DNA of 64,000 bases. It comes from Bifidobacterium mongoliense DSM 21395. Lineage in GTDB: Bacteria > Actinomycetota > Actinomycetes > Actinomycetales > Bifidobacteriaceae. The first letter of the stretch is position 1, and each line of letters begins with the position of its first letter. The position numbers and the translations under genes were made by a program. Shown piece by piece: positions 18,179-26,743 of this stretch. The notes under the pieces are model-generated. The model was not told the origin of the DNA. It was given only the letters and a program-made list of their open reading frames with translations, and made no database searches. Location of the stretch: positions 1 through 64,000 of the forward strand of contig NZ_JGZE01000026.1 in NCBI RefSeq assembly GCF_000741285.1. The letters are read 5' to 3'.

Positions 18179-19183
18179 ATGACCGGGTACGACCAGAATC
18201 CCGAAGCAGGGCAGCAGGATCGCGAGATCATCGACAGCAGCGCGATGTCGCCGGTGGATCGGGACGGCAATCCCATCCCCGTGACCATTCCCATCGAGAT
18301 GGCGCCCGGAGTCAAGGCCATCTACACGACGCGCTTGGGCGGCGTGAGCGAGGGAGGGTTCGCCGACTGCAACCTCGGCGGCAAGGGCGGTGAGGATCCC
18401 GAACGGACCCTGCGCAACCGCATGGCCCTGTCGCGTACGGTCGGCGGGGCGCTGTCGATCGTGAGCCAGGTGCATTCCGCGGTGGTCGCCGATATGGACG
18501 AGGCGTACGAGCGCAATGCGCCCTTCGGGTGCGATCTGTCGGGTTCGGGGGATGCGCCGGCGTTGGAGGCCGACTCCCAGATCATCTCGAGACCGGGCGT
18601 GGCCCTGGGCGTGTTCGCGGCCGACTGCCTGCCCGTCCTGTTCGCCGATACGTGCTCCGGCATGATCGCCGCCGCGCACTGCGGCCGCAAGGGCTTGCAG
18701 CGGGGGGTCATCGAGGCCACCGTTGCGGCCATGGTCGCCAAGGGTGCGTCCCCGGTCTCGATCGTGGCCACGCTGGGACCGTGCATCTGCGGCGACTGCT
18801 ACGAGGTCGGTGGCGCAATCGCCGATGACTTCGATGCGCAGTTCCCGGGGACGTACACGCTCACGCGTTTCTCCGGACCGGGCGTCGACATCGCCGCCGC
18901 AGCCCTGCAATGTCTGGGTCGGGCCGGCATTCCACGCGACAACATCATCGACTCGCGCCGGCGGGTGACCGCCGCTACCCAGTATCTGTCGGAGGACGAG
19001 GAGCTGGTCGATCTGTGCCGCCGGGATGACGAGGGTGCCCCCCAACTGGCGGAACGTCTCGCCGTGCTGCGGCATCCGTTGTGCACCTTCGAGAATCCGC
19101 TGTGGTATTCGCATCGGCGGGCGGTCCAGTCCAACAAGGCCGAGGAGGGACGTCTGCTCGCGCTGGTGATCCGGGAACGCTGA
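18179..19183 (+). CDS. pgeF: PgeF/YfiH laccase-domain protein (peptidoglycan editing factor)
   Basis: A 334-residue member of the multicopper-polyphenol-oxidase-like family DUF152. Characterised E. coli members remove wrongly incorporated Ser from UDP-MurNAc peptides, and some homologues act on purine nucleosides. The three active-site residues are visible: His in QVHSAVVADMD, Cys in AADCLPVLFADT and His in AAHCGRKGLQ. An acidic-rich region of about 30 residues precedes the core (TTRLGGVSEGGFA). GGAAGGA precedes the ATG. In many bacteria this gene follows ftsZ; here it does not. Confidence 0.88.
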   Translation: MTGYDQNPEAGQQDREIIDSSAMSPVDRDGNPIPVTIPIEMAPGVKAIYTTRLGGVSEGGFADCNLGGKGGEDPERTLRNRMALSRTVGGALSIVSQVHSAVVADMDEAYERNAPFGCDLSGSGDAPALEADSQIISRPGVALGVFAADCLPVLFADTCSGMIAAAHCGRKGLQRGVIEATVAAMVAKGASPVSIVATLGPCICGDCYEVGGAIADDFDAQFPGTYTLTRFSGPGVDIAAAALQCLGRAGIPRDNIIDSRRRVTAATQYLSEDEELVDLCRRDDEGAPQLAERLAVLRHPLCTFENPLWYSHRRAVQSNKAEEGRLLALVIRER

Positions 19184-19229
19184 TCCGGGACGGCGTCCGA
19201 CCGAGCCATGGGCGGCTAGACTGAATGCC

Positions 19230-19910
19230 ATGGAACAGATTACCGTCGTCATCTCCGGGTTCGGACCCTATGAGGGGGTCGAGGTCAACCCCGCCCATGA
19301 GGTCCCCGAGATCCTCGCCCGTGAGGGGCTCGAGGAACCCGACGTCGCATCGGATATCGACCTCGACGACGTGCGGGTGAGCATTCACGCCGTACCGCTG
19401 CCGATCAGCTTCACCAAGGCATGGCCGACGCTGCTTTCGACCATCGAGCAGACCCATCCCCACGTCGTCATCGCCACCGGCCTCAAACGGGCGGCGCGCG
19501 GCATGCTCCTCGAGCGGTGCGCCACGAATCTCATGGACGCCGATCGGCCCGACGCCGACAACGTGCTGCCCGACCGCGAACCCATCGACCCGCAGGGTCC
19601 GGCGGCGTATTGGACGGGACTGCCCTTGCGCTCGATCATCGGGGAGTTCACCAAACGCGACATCCCCGCATCCCTGAGTTCGGACGCGGGCACCTATGTG
19701 TGCAATTCGTTGTTCTACCGGCTGCAGCATTGGGCGACCGGCCAGGACCGCGTCCTCGCCGGATTCGTGAACTTCCCGACGGTGACCAACTCCGCCCACT
19801 CGCAGCACGGCCTGTCGCTGCGGCAACAGGTCGCCGCGGGGCGCAGCATCATCCGCCAAAGCATCAGGTATTATCTGCAGCCCGCGTCGAGCGACCTCCT
19901 GCGTCCCTGA
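19230..19910 (+). CDS. pcp: pyroglutamyl-peptidase I homologue, catalytic His replaced by Asn
   Basis: Cleaves N-terminal pyroglutamate in characterised members (C15 cysteine peptidases). Visible: SGFGPYEGVEVNPA at the N-terminus, the glutamate block LLERCATN, and the nucleophile block DAGTYVCNSLF. The third member of the triad normally lies in GFIHVP; here the same position reads GFVNFP, with AAC coding Asn. Two histidines follow closely (SAHSQHG) but are not aligned with it. So activity is doubtful. The gene starts at 19230 with a -10 box TAGACT 7 nt before the ATG and no ribosome site, a leaderless layout. The product has 226 residues, about normal. Confidence 0.85.
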   Translation: MEQITVVISGFGPYEGVEVNPAHEVPEILAREGLEEPDVASDIDLDDVRVSIHAVPLPISFTKAWPTLLSTIEQTHPHVVIATGLKRAARGMLLERCATNLMDADRPDADNVLPDREPIDPQGPAAYWTGLPLRSIIGEFTKRDIPASLSSDAGTYVCNSLFYRLQHWATGQDRVLAGFVNFPTVTNSAHSQHGLSLRQQVAAGRSIIRQSIRYYLQPASSDLLRP

Positions 19911-20158
19911 CTCCCGCCGGATCGCCATGACCCGTGACGGTCGCCGCCCGCCCGGGTGATGGCCGTGGTGCGGGCCTACCGCGGTCTTGGTGCGATTCGC
20001 TCGTCCGCCGGCGCGGCATGGTGCCGTGCACGTGCGTATTTCGGGGTATCTGTGAGGATTGCGCGAGTCGTGCGCCATAGACCACATGCATGATATACAG
20101 TGCAATCGGTTGTGTTATCGAGCGCTGGTTGTGGTGCCTGCGGTGAAAGGAAAACGAC

Positions 20159-21811
20159 ATGGTCGAGGGGTTCCCGGTGGTATTGAGGGGCTATGACAAG
20201 GACAGGGTTGACGAGGCCTTTGCCCAGTCCCGTGAGACGCTGAATCGTATGCGTGAGCAGGTCAAATCCAGCGACGATACGATCTTGCAGCTGCAGGCGC
20301 AGCTCCAGGAGGAGAAGAACAACGCGAAGAAGGCCTCGCAGGGCAATTCCTTCGCGTCCTTGGGCGCCAACGCGCAGCAGATGCTGGCCTCCGCCGAACA
20401 GACGAGCGGGGAATTGCTCAGCCGCGCGAAGCAGGATGCCGCCGCCACCCGGGCCAGCGCCCAAGATCAGGCGCAGACGTTGCTGAACAACGCCAAGCTC
20501 GACGCCAAACACATCGTCGACGACGCCAGCGCGAAGGCCAAGACGCTGTTGACCAGCGCCCGGAACGAAGCCGATACGGCGTTGACGGCAGCGCGTCAGG
20601 AGACCGAACAGCAGCGGTCCTCGACCGCGAAGGCCGTGGCGGAGCAGCGCGACACCGTCGAGATCGAGCTGAGCAACGCCCGTGAAGAGCACAACAAGCG
20701 GCTTGCCGCCGAGCGCTCCTCCCAGGAGCGTGAGATCGCCGAGATGAAGGCGCAGACCGCCGAGCAGATCGCCGCACAGCGCAAGGCGGCCAACGAGGAG
20801 ATCACGAGGCTCAAGAGCGAGGCGAACGACCAGATCGAGAAGGCCTTGGCGGAGGCGAACAAGAAGCTCGCCGATGTACGCGAGCAGGTCGCGCGCATGA
20901 TGACCGAGGCGAAGCGCCAGGCGGGCGAGATCGTCGATGCCGCCAACGGCAAGGCTCAGGAGATCAAGGACGAGGCCGAGGTCTACCGCACCAAGGCGCG
21001 CAGCCAGGTCAACGCCGAATCCGAGCAGATCCGCAAGGACATCACGGCCCAGCAGGATGAGGCGACCGCGAAGGTCAACGCGTTGCTCGACCATCTTGAG
21101 CAGCGTCGCAACGAGGCCAAGAAGGAGGCCGAGGAGCTCATCGAACAGGCGAAGACCGTCCGTGAGGAGGCCGACGCCTATGCCGTCAAGAAGCGTCAGG
21201 ATGCCGACGATCAGGCGGCCCAGGTGATCGCCAAGGCCGGATACGACGCCGATCACCAGCTCGAGCAGCGTCGGCAGGCGGCCCAGAGCGAGCTCGACGG
21301 CCTCAACCGGCACATCGCGCAGCTGCAGGACCGGGAGTCGGCCATCACCCAACGCGTCACCGAACTGCGTTCGCTGTTCGCGAACGCCTTCTCGGGCATC
21401 AACCTGACCCCCGAGGCGGCATCCTCACACGACGCCGCCGACGTGCCGGTCGTCAATGCTGTGGCTCAGGACCACCCCGATGAATCCGACGCCGATGACG
21501 ATCGTCACGACGATGGGCATGATGGCGACGATCACGCCGTCGATGACCATCATGACGGCGCCGACGATACCGAGCATGCCGCGGGTCCGGGTCGGTCCGA
21601 TGACGCCGGTGAGGCCGGCGACGCCTCCGCTGCAACGCCGGTCGACGCGAGCGCGGACGAGGATACCGCCGACGGACTCGCGACATCCGATGGCGGCGAC
21701 GTACCCGTCTCCCCGGCGCCCGCCGCGCCCGCATCCGATACCGGCGATGACGCGATGCCCGTATCCTTCGCGCCGCAGCAGCATCGCTACGATGACGGTC
21801 GCCAGGCCTGA
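20159..21811 (+). CDS. DivIVA-like coiled-coil protein
   Basis: A 550-residue protein with a DivIVA-type N-terminal block (FPVVLRGYDKDRVDEAF), then about 350 residues of Ala/Glu/Lys/Arg-rich heptad coiled coil, then an Asp/His-rich acidic tail (residues 430-550) that should be disordered. DivIVA proteins mark cell poles and septa and organise wall growth in actinobacteria, so a polarity or division role is expected; the long coiled coil resembles the extended polarity scaffolds of this phylum. The ATG at 20159 follows AAAGGA. It stands alone; a strong terminator lies at 21835. Confidence 0.82.
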   Translation: MVEGFPVVLRGYDKDRVDEAFAQSRETLNRMREQVKSSDDTILQLQAQLQEEKNNAKKASQGNSFASLGANAQQMLASAEQTSGELLSRAKQDAAATRASAQDQAQTLLNNAKLDAKHIVDDASAKAKTLLTSARNEADTALTAARQETEQQRSSTAKAVAEQRDTVEIELSNAREEHNKRLAAERSSQEREIAEMKAQTAEQIAAQRKAANEEITRLKSEANDQIEKALAEANKKLADVREQVARMMTEAKRQAGEIVDAANGKAQEIKDEAEVYRTKARSQVNAESEQIRKDITAQQDEATAKVNALLDHLEQRRNEAKKEAEELIEQAKTVREEADAYAVKKRQDADDQAAQVIAKAGYDADHQLEQRRQAAQSELDGLNRHIAQLQDRESAITQRVTELRSLFANAFSGINLTPEAASSHDAADVPVVNAVAQDHPDESDADDDRHDDGHDGDDHAVDDHHDGADDTEHAAGPGRSDDAGEAGDASAATPVDASADEDTADGLATSDGGDVPVSPAPAAPASDTGDDAMPVSFAPQQHRYDDGRQA

Positions 21812-21834
21812 ATCCCTCGGATGGGACCCTGTTC

Positions 21835-21872
21835 GAGGCCCCCGACCCGCAACATGCCGGGTCGGGGGCCTC
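21835..21872 (+). terminator. terminator of the DivIVA-like gene
   Basis: 15-bp perfect stem GAGGCCCCCGACCCG / CGGGTCGGGGGCCTC with an 8-nt loop, no long T run. Confidence 0.8.
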
Positions 21873-21876
21873 GTCG

Positions 21877-21905
21877 TTCCGACATCCATACCCCGTGACT
21901 AGACT
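21877..21905 (+). promoter_or_regulatory. promoter of pepC
   Basis: TTCCGA, 17-nt spacer, TAGACT, placed directly after the preceding terminator. The start would be near 21912, giving a leader of about 120 nt. Confidence 0.6.
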
Positions 21906-21921
21906 CGGCAACGACTGTCCC

Positions 21922-21955
21922 GTGGCGCCGACACCCCAACCGGTGTCGGCGCCAC
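21922..21955 (+). promoter_or_regulatory. 5' UTR hairpin before pepC
   Basis: 14-bp perfect stem GTGGCGCCGACACC / GGTGTCGGCGCCAC with a 6-nt loop, about 10 nt after the predicted transcription start. It may protect the 5' end or act as an attenuator; no alternative pairing was found by eye. Confidence 0.65.
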
Positions 21956-22031
21956 GCCATACCGGGCCGCATCGGCGGTCCATGCCGACGATCGCGTGGC
22001 CGTGCCCGCATCGTCATGACGAAGGAGCTGT

Positions 22032-23366
22032 ATGACTGCATTAGCACCGCTGGATGCCCGCACGCTGGGCACGTTGGACGAACACTTCAAGGCGGGCGAT
22101 GCCCACCGTCTGGCCATGAACGCCGTCACGGCGTCCGGCATCGCCAACGTCGCGCGCAATTACGATCGCTCGCGGCTGCTCCAGCGTCGGTTCTCCGTCA
22201 CCGTCGACAACGGCGAGGTCACCAACCAGCGCCGCTCCGGGCGTTGCTGGCTGTTCAGCTCGCTCAACGTTGCCCGGTTCGTCGCGAAGCGTTCGCTCAA
22301 CCTCAAGGAGTTCGAGTTCTCGCAGAACTACGCGATGTACTACGACAAGCTCGAACGCATCAACTACTTCCTGCACGACGTGGCCGGCCTGGTGCGCGCC
22401 GGTGAGCCGAACGACTCACGGCTCATGCAGCACCTGCTCGCCGACGCGATGGGCGACGGCGGCCAGTGGACCATGGCCATGAACGTCTACCGCAAGTACG
22501 GTGCCGTGCCCAAGGACCTCTTCCCCGAGACCGAATCCTCGAAGAACACCGGTGAGATGAACATCCAGCTGCGCTCGATGCTGCACACCGCCGTGGCGCA
22601 TATGTACGAAGACGGCGCCGACCTCGAGTCGGTCGTGGCCGAGGCTCTCGAGGCCGGCCATCGCATGCTCACGATCCACTTGGGCGAGCCCCCGAAGAGC
22701 TTCGACTGGGAGTGGACCGACAAGGACGACACGTTCCATCGCGTCGGCGAGATCACGCCCGTCGATTTCTGGAAACGCTACGTGGACGCCGGTCTGGAGG
22801 ATTACGTCTGCCTGGTCGACGACCCGCGGCGTGAACACCCCAAAGGCAAGAAGATCGGCATCGAGCACCTGGCCAACGTCGCCGATGGTCAGGCGACCGA
22901 ATATCTCAACGTCCCCAACGCCTTCATGAAGGAGTGCGCCCGCGAGATCCTCTCCGAGCAGGGCATTCCGGTCTGGTTCGGTTGCGATTGCCATCCGATG
23001 ATGGACCGCCAGAACGGTGCGTGGGCCACGGATCTGTTCGAATACGGACGGGTCTACGATGTGGACTTCGATCTCGATAAGGAGCAGCGGGTGCGTTTCG
23101 GCGATTCCGCGATGAACCATGCCATGGCCTTCGTCGGCGTGGACGTCGCCGATGACCAGAAAACGACCCGTCGTTGGCGCGTCGAGAACTCGTGGGGCGA
23201 CGCCGTCGCCGACAAGGGGTATTTCACCATGAGCGACGACTGGTTCACCCAATACGTCTACGAGGTGGCCGTGCCCAAGTCGATGCTGCCGGAGGAGTAC
23301 CGCAAGGCCCTGGACGAACCGGCCATCATGCTGCCGGCGTGGGATCCGATGGGCGCATTGGCCTGA
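22032..23366 (+). CDS. pepC: aminopeptidase C (bleomycin-hydrolase family)
   Basis: A cytoplasmic C1B cysteine aminopeptidase, hexameric in known members, that trims oligopeptides. The 444-residue product has the catalytic Cys in NQRRSGRCWLFSSLN (about residue 72), His in SAMNHAMAFVGV and Asn in RVENSWGD, all conserved. ATG at 22032 follows GAAGGAG. A strong stem-loop lies in its leader. It is followed by a DAHP synthase gene after about 120 nt. Confidence 0.96.
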   Translation: MTALAPLDARTLGTLDEHFKAGDAHRLAMNAVTASGIANVARNYDRSRLLQRRFSVTVDNGEVTNQRRSGRCWLFSSLNVARFVAKRSLNLKEFEFSQNYAMYYDKLERINYFLHDVAGLVRAGEPNDSRLMQHLLADAMGDGGQWTMAMNVYRKYGAVPKDLFPETESSKNTGEMNIQLRSMLHTAVAHMYEDGADLESVVAEALEAGHRMLTIHLGEPPKSFDWEWTDKDDTFHRVGEITPVDFWKRYVDAGLEDYVCLVDDPRREHPKGKKIGIEHLANVADGQATEYLNVPNAFMKECAREILSEQGIPVWFGCDCHPMMDRQNGAWATDLFEYGRVYDVDFDLDKEQRVRFGDSAMNHAMAFVGVDVADDQKTTRRWRVENSWGDAVADKGYFTMSDDWFTQYVYEVAVPKSMLPEEYRKALDEPAIMLPAWDPMGALA

Positions 23367-23485
23367 GGCCGATCGCACCACCGTCCGGCGGAGGCGACTG
23401 GACGGTGGTGGGGGATAATACGAGGCGGGGTGTCGATCGGCGAACGATGCGACGCTCCACCGATGAGGACGCAGGGAGTGTGGAT

Positions 23486-24625
23486 ATGAGCGAATACCGT
23501 GGTCCGAACAGCGCGGAGGATGCCCGCCGCCTCGACACGGGGGCGGTGTTGCCCGAGACCGTGGACGTCAACATCCGTCTGCTCGATCCCATCCCCGCGC
23601 CGCGTACCTTCCTGCGTGAGCTGCCGCCGACCGACGCCATGCGCGACGTTGTCCTCGCATTGCGCGAGGCGATACGAGACGTACTGGCGGGGCGGGACGA
23701 CCGGCTGCTGGTCATCGTCGGCCCGTGCTCGGTGCATGACCCCCGTGCGGCGTTGGAGTACGCGAAGCGCCTCCTCGCCCTCAGGGATGAGCTGGACGAT
23801 GAGCTGCTCATCGTGATGCGGGTGTATTTCGAGAAGCCGCGCACGACGATCGGCTGGAAGGGTCTGATCAACGACCCCGATCTCGACGGCCACGCCGACA
23901 TCCGCAAAGGGATGTGGATGGCCCGCAAGATCCTCACCGACATCGTGTCGGCCGGGCTGCCGACCGCGACCGAATGGCTCGACCCCATCACGCCGCAGTA
24001 TCTGTGCGATCTCATCAGTTGGGGCGCCATCGGGGCCCGCAACACCGAAAGCCAGGTCCACCGCGAGCTGGCCAGCGGCCTGTCGATGCCGGTGGGCTTC
24101 AAGAACTCCACCGACGGCTCGGTCAAGGCGGCCGTCGATTCCTGTTACGCCGCGTCCTTCGGGCAGCACTTCCTGTCCATCAATCTGGACGGACGGGTGA
24201 TTTCGGCGCAGACCACCGGCAACCCCTACTGCCATCTGGTGCTGCGTGGGTCAAGCTCGGGTCCCAATTACGATGCCCATTCCGTCGCCGATGCGCTGGC
24301 GTCGTTCCGGCATGCCGGCTTCGATACGCCGGTGACCGGGTTGATCGTCGATGCGGCCCACGGCAACAGCGCCAAGAACGAGGTGCGCGAGGCTGAGGTC
24401 GTCGAGGAGATCGCCGACAGATTGGCCGGTGGCGAGCGCGGGATCCTGGGCGTGATGATGGAGAGCTTCCTGTTGGCCGGTCGGCAGGACCCCGCACCGC
24501 TGGATGAGCTCGTGTATGGCCGATCCATCACCGATCCTTGCATCGCGTGGCCGCGCACGGAGGCACTGTTGCGCACGCTTGCCGCGGCGGTCACCTCGCG
24601 CAGAACGGCCGGTTCCGACCGCTGA
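23486..24625 (+). CDS. 3-deoxy-7-phosphoheptulonate synthase, copy 1
   Basis: First step of the shikimate pathway: condenses phosphoenolpyruvate and erythrose-4-phosphate. A class I (AroFGH-type) enzyme of 379 residues: LLVIVGPCSVHDPRAALEYA, VMRVYFEKPRTTIGWKGL, GAIGARNTESQVHRELASGLSMPVGFKN and IVDAAHGNSAKNE, including the metal ligands Cys (GPCS) and His/Glu/Asp of this fold. The start is ATG 23486 after a GGGAG; an open extension upstream overlaps pepC and is not used. A paralogue follows directly. Confidence 0.94.
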   Translation: MSEYRGPNSAEDARRLDTGAVLPETVDVNIRLLDPIPAPRTFLRELPPTDAMRDVVLALREAIRDVLAGRDDRLLVIVGPCSVHDPRAALEYAKRLLALRDELDDELLIVMRVYFEKPRTTIGWKGLINDPDLDGHADIRKGMWMARKILTDIVSAGLPTATEWLDPITPQYLCDLISWGAIGARNTESQVHRELASGLSMPVGFKNSTDGSVKAAVDSCYAASFGQHFLSINLDGRVISAQTTGNPYCHLVLRGSSSGPNYDAHSVADALASFRHAGFDTPVTGLIVDAAHGNSAKNEVREAEVVEEIADRLAGGERGILGVMMESFLLAGRQDPAPLDELVYGRSITDPCIAWPRTEALLRTLAAAVTSRRTAGSDR

Positions 24626-24734
24626 ATAGCACCGTGTGCGGTCCGTGGTGACGCGGCCTCGGCCCCGACCGTGTCGGTGCCGTTATGAACCTCTGGTTTA
24701 TCCTTGGGACAGGAACATGGCCAAGGAGCAGATG

Positions 24735-26027
24735 ATGCAGGATCGCAGACCTATGATGCATGACGTTCGCCGTCGCGAGGACGTGGGGCCCGCAGGCCAT
24801 CCTTCGCCGGATGAGGTGCCGCTCAACACCCCCGAGGACATCAGGGCGATCCACGACGCGGTGAACAGCGGCCGCAATCCGCTCACCGACATGGGCATCC
24901 CCCGATGGGAGGATGAGGTGGGTGTCAACCGCATCATCAACCGGCGCGTGCTGGAACTCGAGCCGCTGCCGACCCCCGCCCAGGTGCTGGCCGATCTGCC
25001 GATGTCCCGGCGTGCCCAGGATCTGGTGGCCTCGTCGCGCGACGATATCCGCGCGTGCCTCCACGGCGAGGACGATCGCCTGCTGGTCATCGTCGGGCCG
25101 TGTTCGGTGCACGACCCGAACGCGGCGTTGGATTACGCGAGTCGCCTGGCGCAACTCAAGGACGAGTTGGATGGCGAGTTGCTCATCGTGATGCGGGTGT
25201 ATTTCGAAAAGCCGCGCACCACGATCGGTTGGAAGGGCCTGATCAACGACCCCGACATCGACGGCAGCCACCGGATTCGCAAGGGTCTGTTGGTCGCCCG
25301 ACGGACGCTGCTGGGGGTGCTGGAGGCGGGGCTGCCCGCCGCGACCGAATTCCTCGAGCCCACATCCCCCCAGTACATCGCGGATGCGGTGAGTTGGGGC
25401 GCCATCGGGGCCAGGAACACCGAATCGCAGATCCACCGGCAGCTGGCCAGCGGCCTGTCCATGCCCGTGGGTTTCAAGAACGCCACCGACGGCTCGGTCA
25501 AACCCGCGGTCAACGGTTGTTTCGCCGCGGCGCAGCACCACACGTTCTTCGGCATCGATCATCTGGGCCGCGCCTGCGCGGTGGAGACCTTGGGCAATCC
25601 CGATTGCCATGTCGTGCTCCGCGGATCGATCCACGGGCCGAACTACGACGCGGAATCGGTGTGCCAGGCCATGGGCGAAGTGCGCGAGGAGATGCCCGAC
25701 GAGTCCGCCGCGGCGCATGGCCTGGTCATCGACTGCTCGCACGGCAACAGCGGCAAGGACGAGCATCGTCAGGCCGGCGTCGTCGAGGATCTGGCCCGGC
25801 GCATCGCCTCGGGTGAGCCCGACATCACCGGGTTGATGATGGAGAGCTTCATCGAAGGCGGCAATCAGCCCGCCGCGCCGTTGGCGCAGCTCGTGTACGG
25901 CAAATCGATCACCGACCGCTGCATATCCTGGCCGGATACCGCCGCGTTGCTGCGCACCCTGGCCGGTGCCGTGGCTGTGCGGCGCCGGCATGAGGCCGGG
26001 TCGCCATCCGAAAGGGCCACATCGTGA
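24735..26027 (+). CDS. 3-deoxy-7-phosphoheptulonate synthase, copy 2
   Basis: A second class I DAHP synthase, 430 residues, with the same motifs (LLVIVGPCSVHDPNAALDYA, MRVYFEKPRTTIGWKGLIND, GARNTESQIHRQLASGLSMP). It carries an N-terminal extension of about 70 residues lacking in copy 1. ATG at 24735 is chosen because AAGGAG is 6 nt upstream; ATGs at 24717 and 24732 are in frame. Long stretches are identical between the copies, so this is a tandem duplication. Two isozymes usually differ in feedback control by Phe and Tyr; sequence alone does not tell which is which. The stop overlaps an in-frame GTG that could start the next gene. Confidence 0.93.
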   Translation: MQDRRPMMHDVRRREDVGPAGHPSPDEVPLNTPEDIRAIHDAVNSGRNPLTDMGIPRWEDEVGVNRIINRRVLELEPLPTPAQVLADLPMSRRAQDLVASSRDDIRACLHGEDDRLLVIVGPCSVHDPNAALDYASRLAQLKDELDGELLIVMRVYFEKPRTTIGWKGLINDPDIDGSHRIRKGLLVARRTLLGVLEAGLPAATEFLEPTSPQYIADAVSWGAIGARNTESQIHRQLASGLSMPVGFKNATDGSVKPAVNGCFAAAQHHTFFGIDHLGRACAVETLGNPDCHVVLRGSIHGPNYDAESVCQAMGEVREEMPDESAAAHGLVIDCSHGNSGKDEHRQAGVVEDLARRIASGEPDITGLMMESFIEGGNQPAAPLAQLVYGKSITDRCISWPDTAALLRTLAGAVAVRRRHEAGSPSERATS

Positions 26028-26044
26028 CGGGAAAGGACACATCT

Positions 26045-26737
26045 ATGCGAACCGTAGCCGTGATCGGCGCATTGGACGAGGAGGTCGCCGGCATCGCATC
26101 CGCGCTGCATGGCGTGGAGCATCGTGACGAGGCAGGGCTGGATATCGTGCACGGTGCGCTGGCCACGAGGCAAGGGCCGGACATCGCCGTGGCGGCCACC
26201 GTCGGGGGCATGGGGCTGGTCAATGCCGCCGCGACCACGCAGCATCTCATCGACGCCTTCCACCCCGAGGCCGTGATCTTCTCCGGCATCGCCGGAAGCC
26301 TCAACCCTGCGCTGCATATCAACGACGTCGTGCTCGGCGGCACCCTGCGTTATCTGGACAGCGACATGCGACTCATCGCACAGTGGAAGCCCGGGACCGA
26401 GGAGTTCCACAGCGATCCGCATCTGCTGGATCTGGCCGATGCCACGCTCAACGACCTGGACGTCATCCACATCGTGGGCATCATCGCCTCGGGCAACACC
26501 TTCGTCGACACCCCCGAGCGCATCGACCAGGTCAAACGCCAGACAGGCGCCGACGCCGTGGAGATGGAGGGCGCCGCCGTGGCCCACGTTGCCGCCCGCA
26601 ACGACGTCCCGGCGCTGGTGATCCGGGCGCTGAGCGACAACGCGGACACCGAATACGAGGTGTTCAAGGAGTTCGACATCTCCGCGTACGCCGATACGGC
26701 GGCCCGGATCACCCTCGGCATCGTCGAGCGGATGTAG
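26045..26737 (+). CDS. mtnN: 5'-methylthioadenosine/S-adenosylhomocysteine nucleosidase
   Basis: Hydrolyses MTA and SAH to adenine and a thio-sugar, recycling the products of methylation and polyamine synthesis. The 230-residue protein has the family's glycine loop (AATVGGMGLVNAA), FSGIAGSLNPALHINDVV, the EMEGAAVAHV block with the catalytic Glu, and the catalytic Asp in RALSDNAD. The ATG at 26045 is preferred since AAAGGA lies upstream; the GTG at 26024 overlaps the preceding stop codon. It is tightly linked to DAHP synthase copy 2 (17 nt) and to the following kinase. Confidence 0.94.
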   Translation: MRTVAVIGALDEEVAGIASALHGVEHRDEAGLDIVHGALATRQGPDIAVAATVGGMGLVNAAATTQHLIDAFHPEAVIFSGIAGSLNPALHINDVVLGGTLRYLDSDMRLIAQWKPGTEEFHSDPHLLDLADATLNDLDVIHIVGIIASGNTFVDTPERIDQVKRQTGADAVEMEGAAVAHVAARNDVPALVIRALSDNADTEYEVFKEFDISAYADTAARITLGIVERM

Positions 26738-26743
26738 ACGGTC

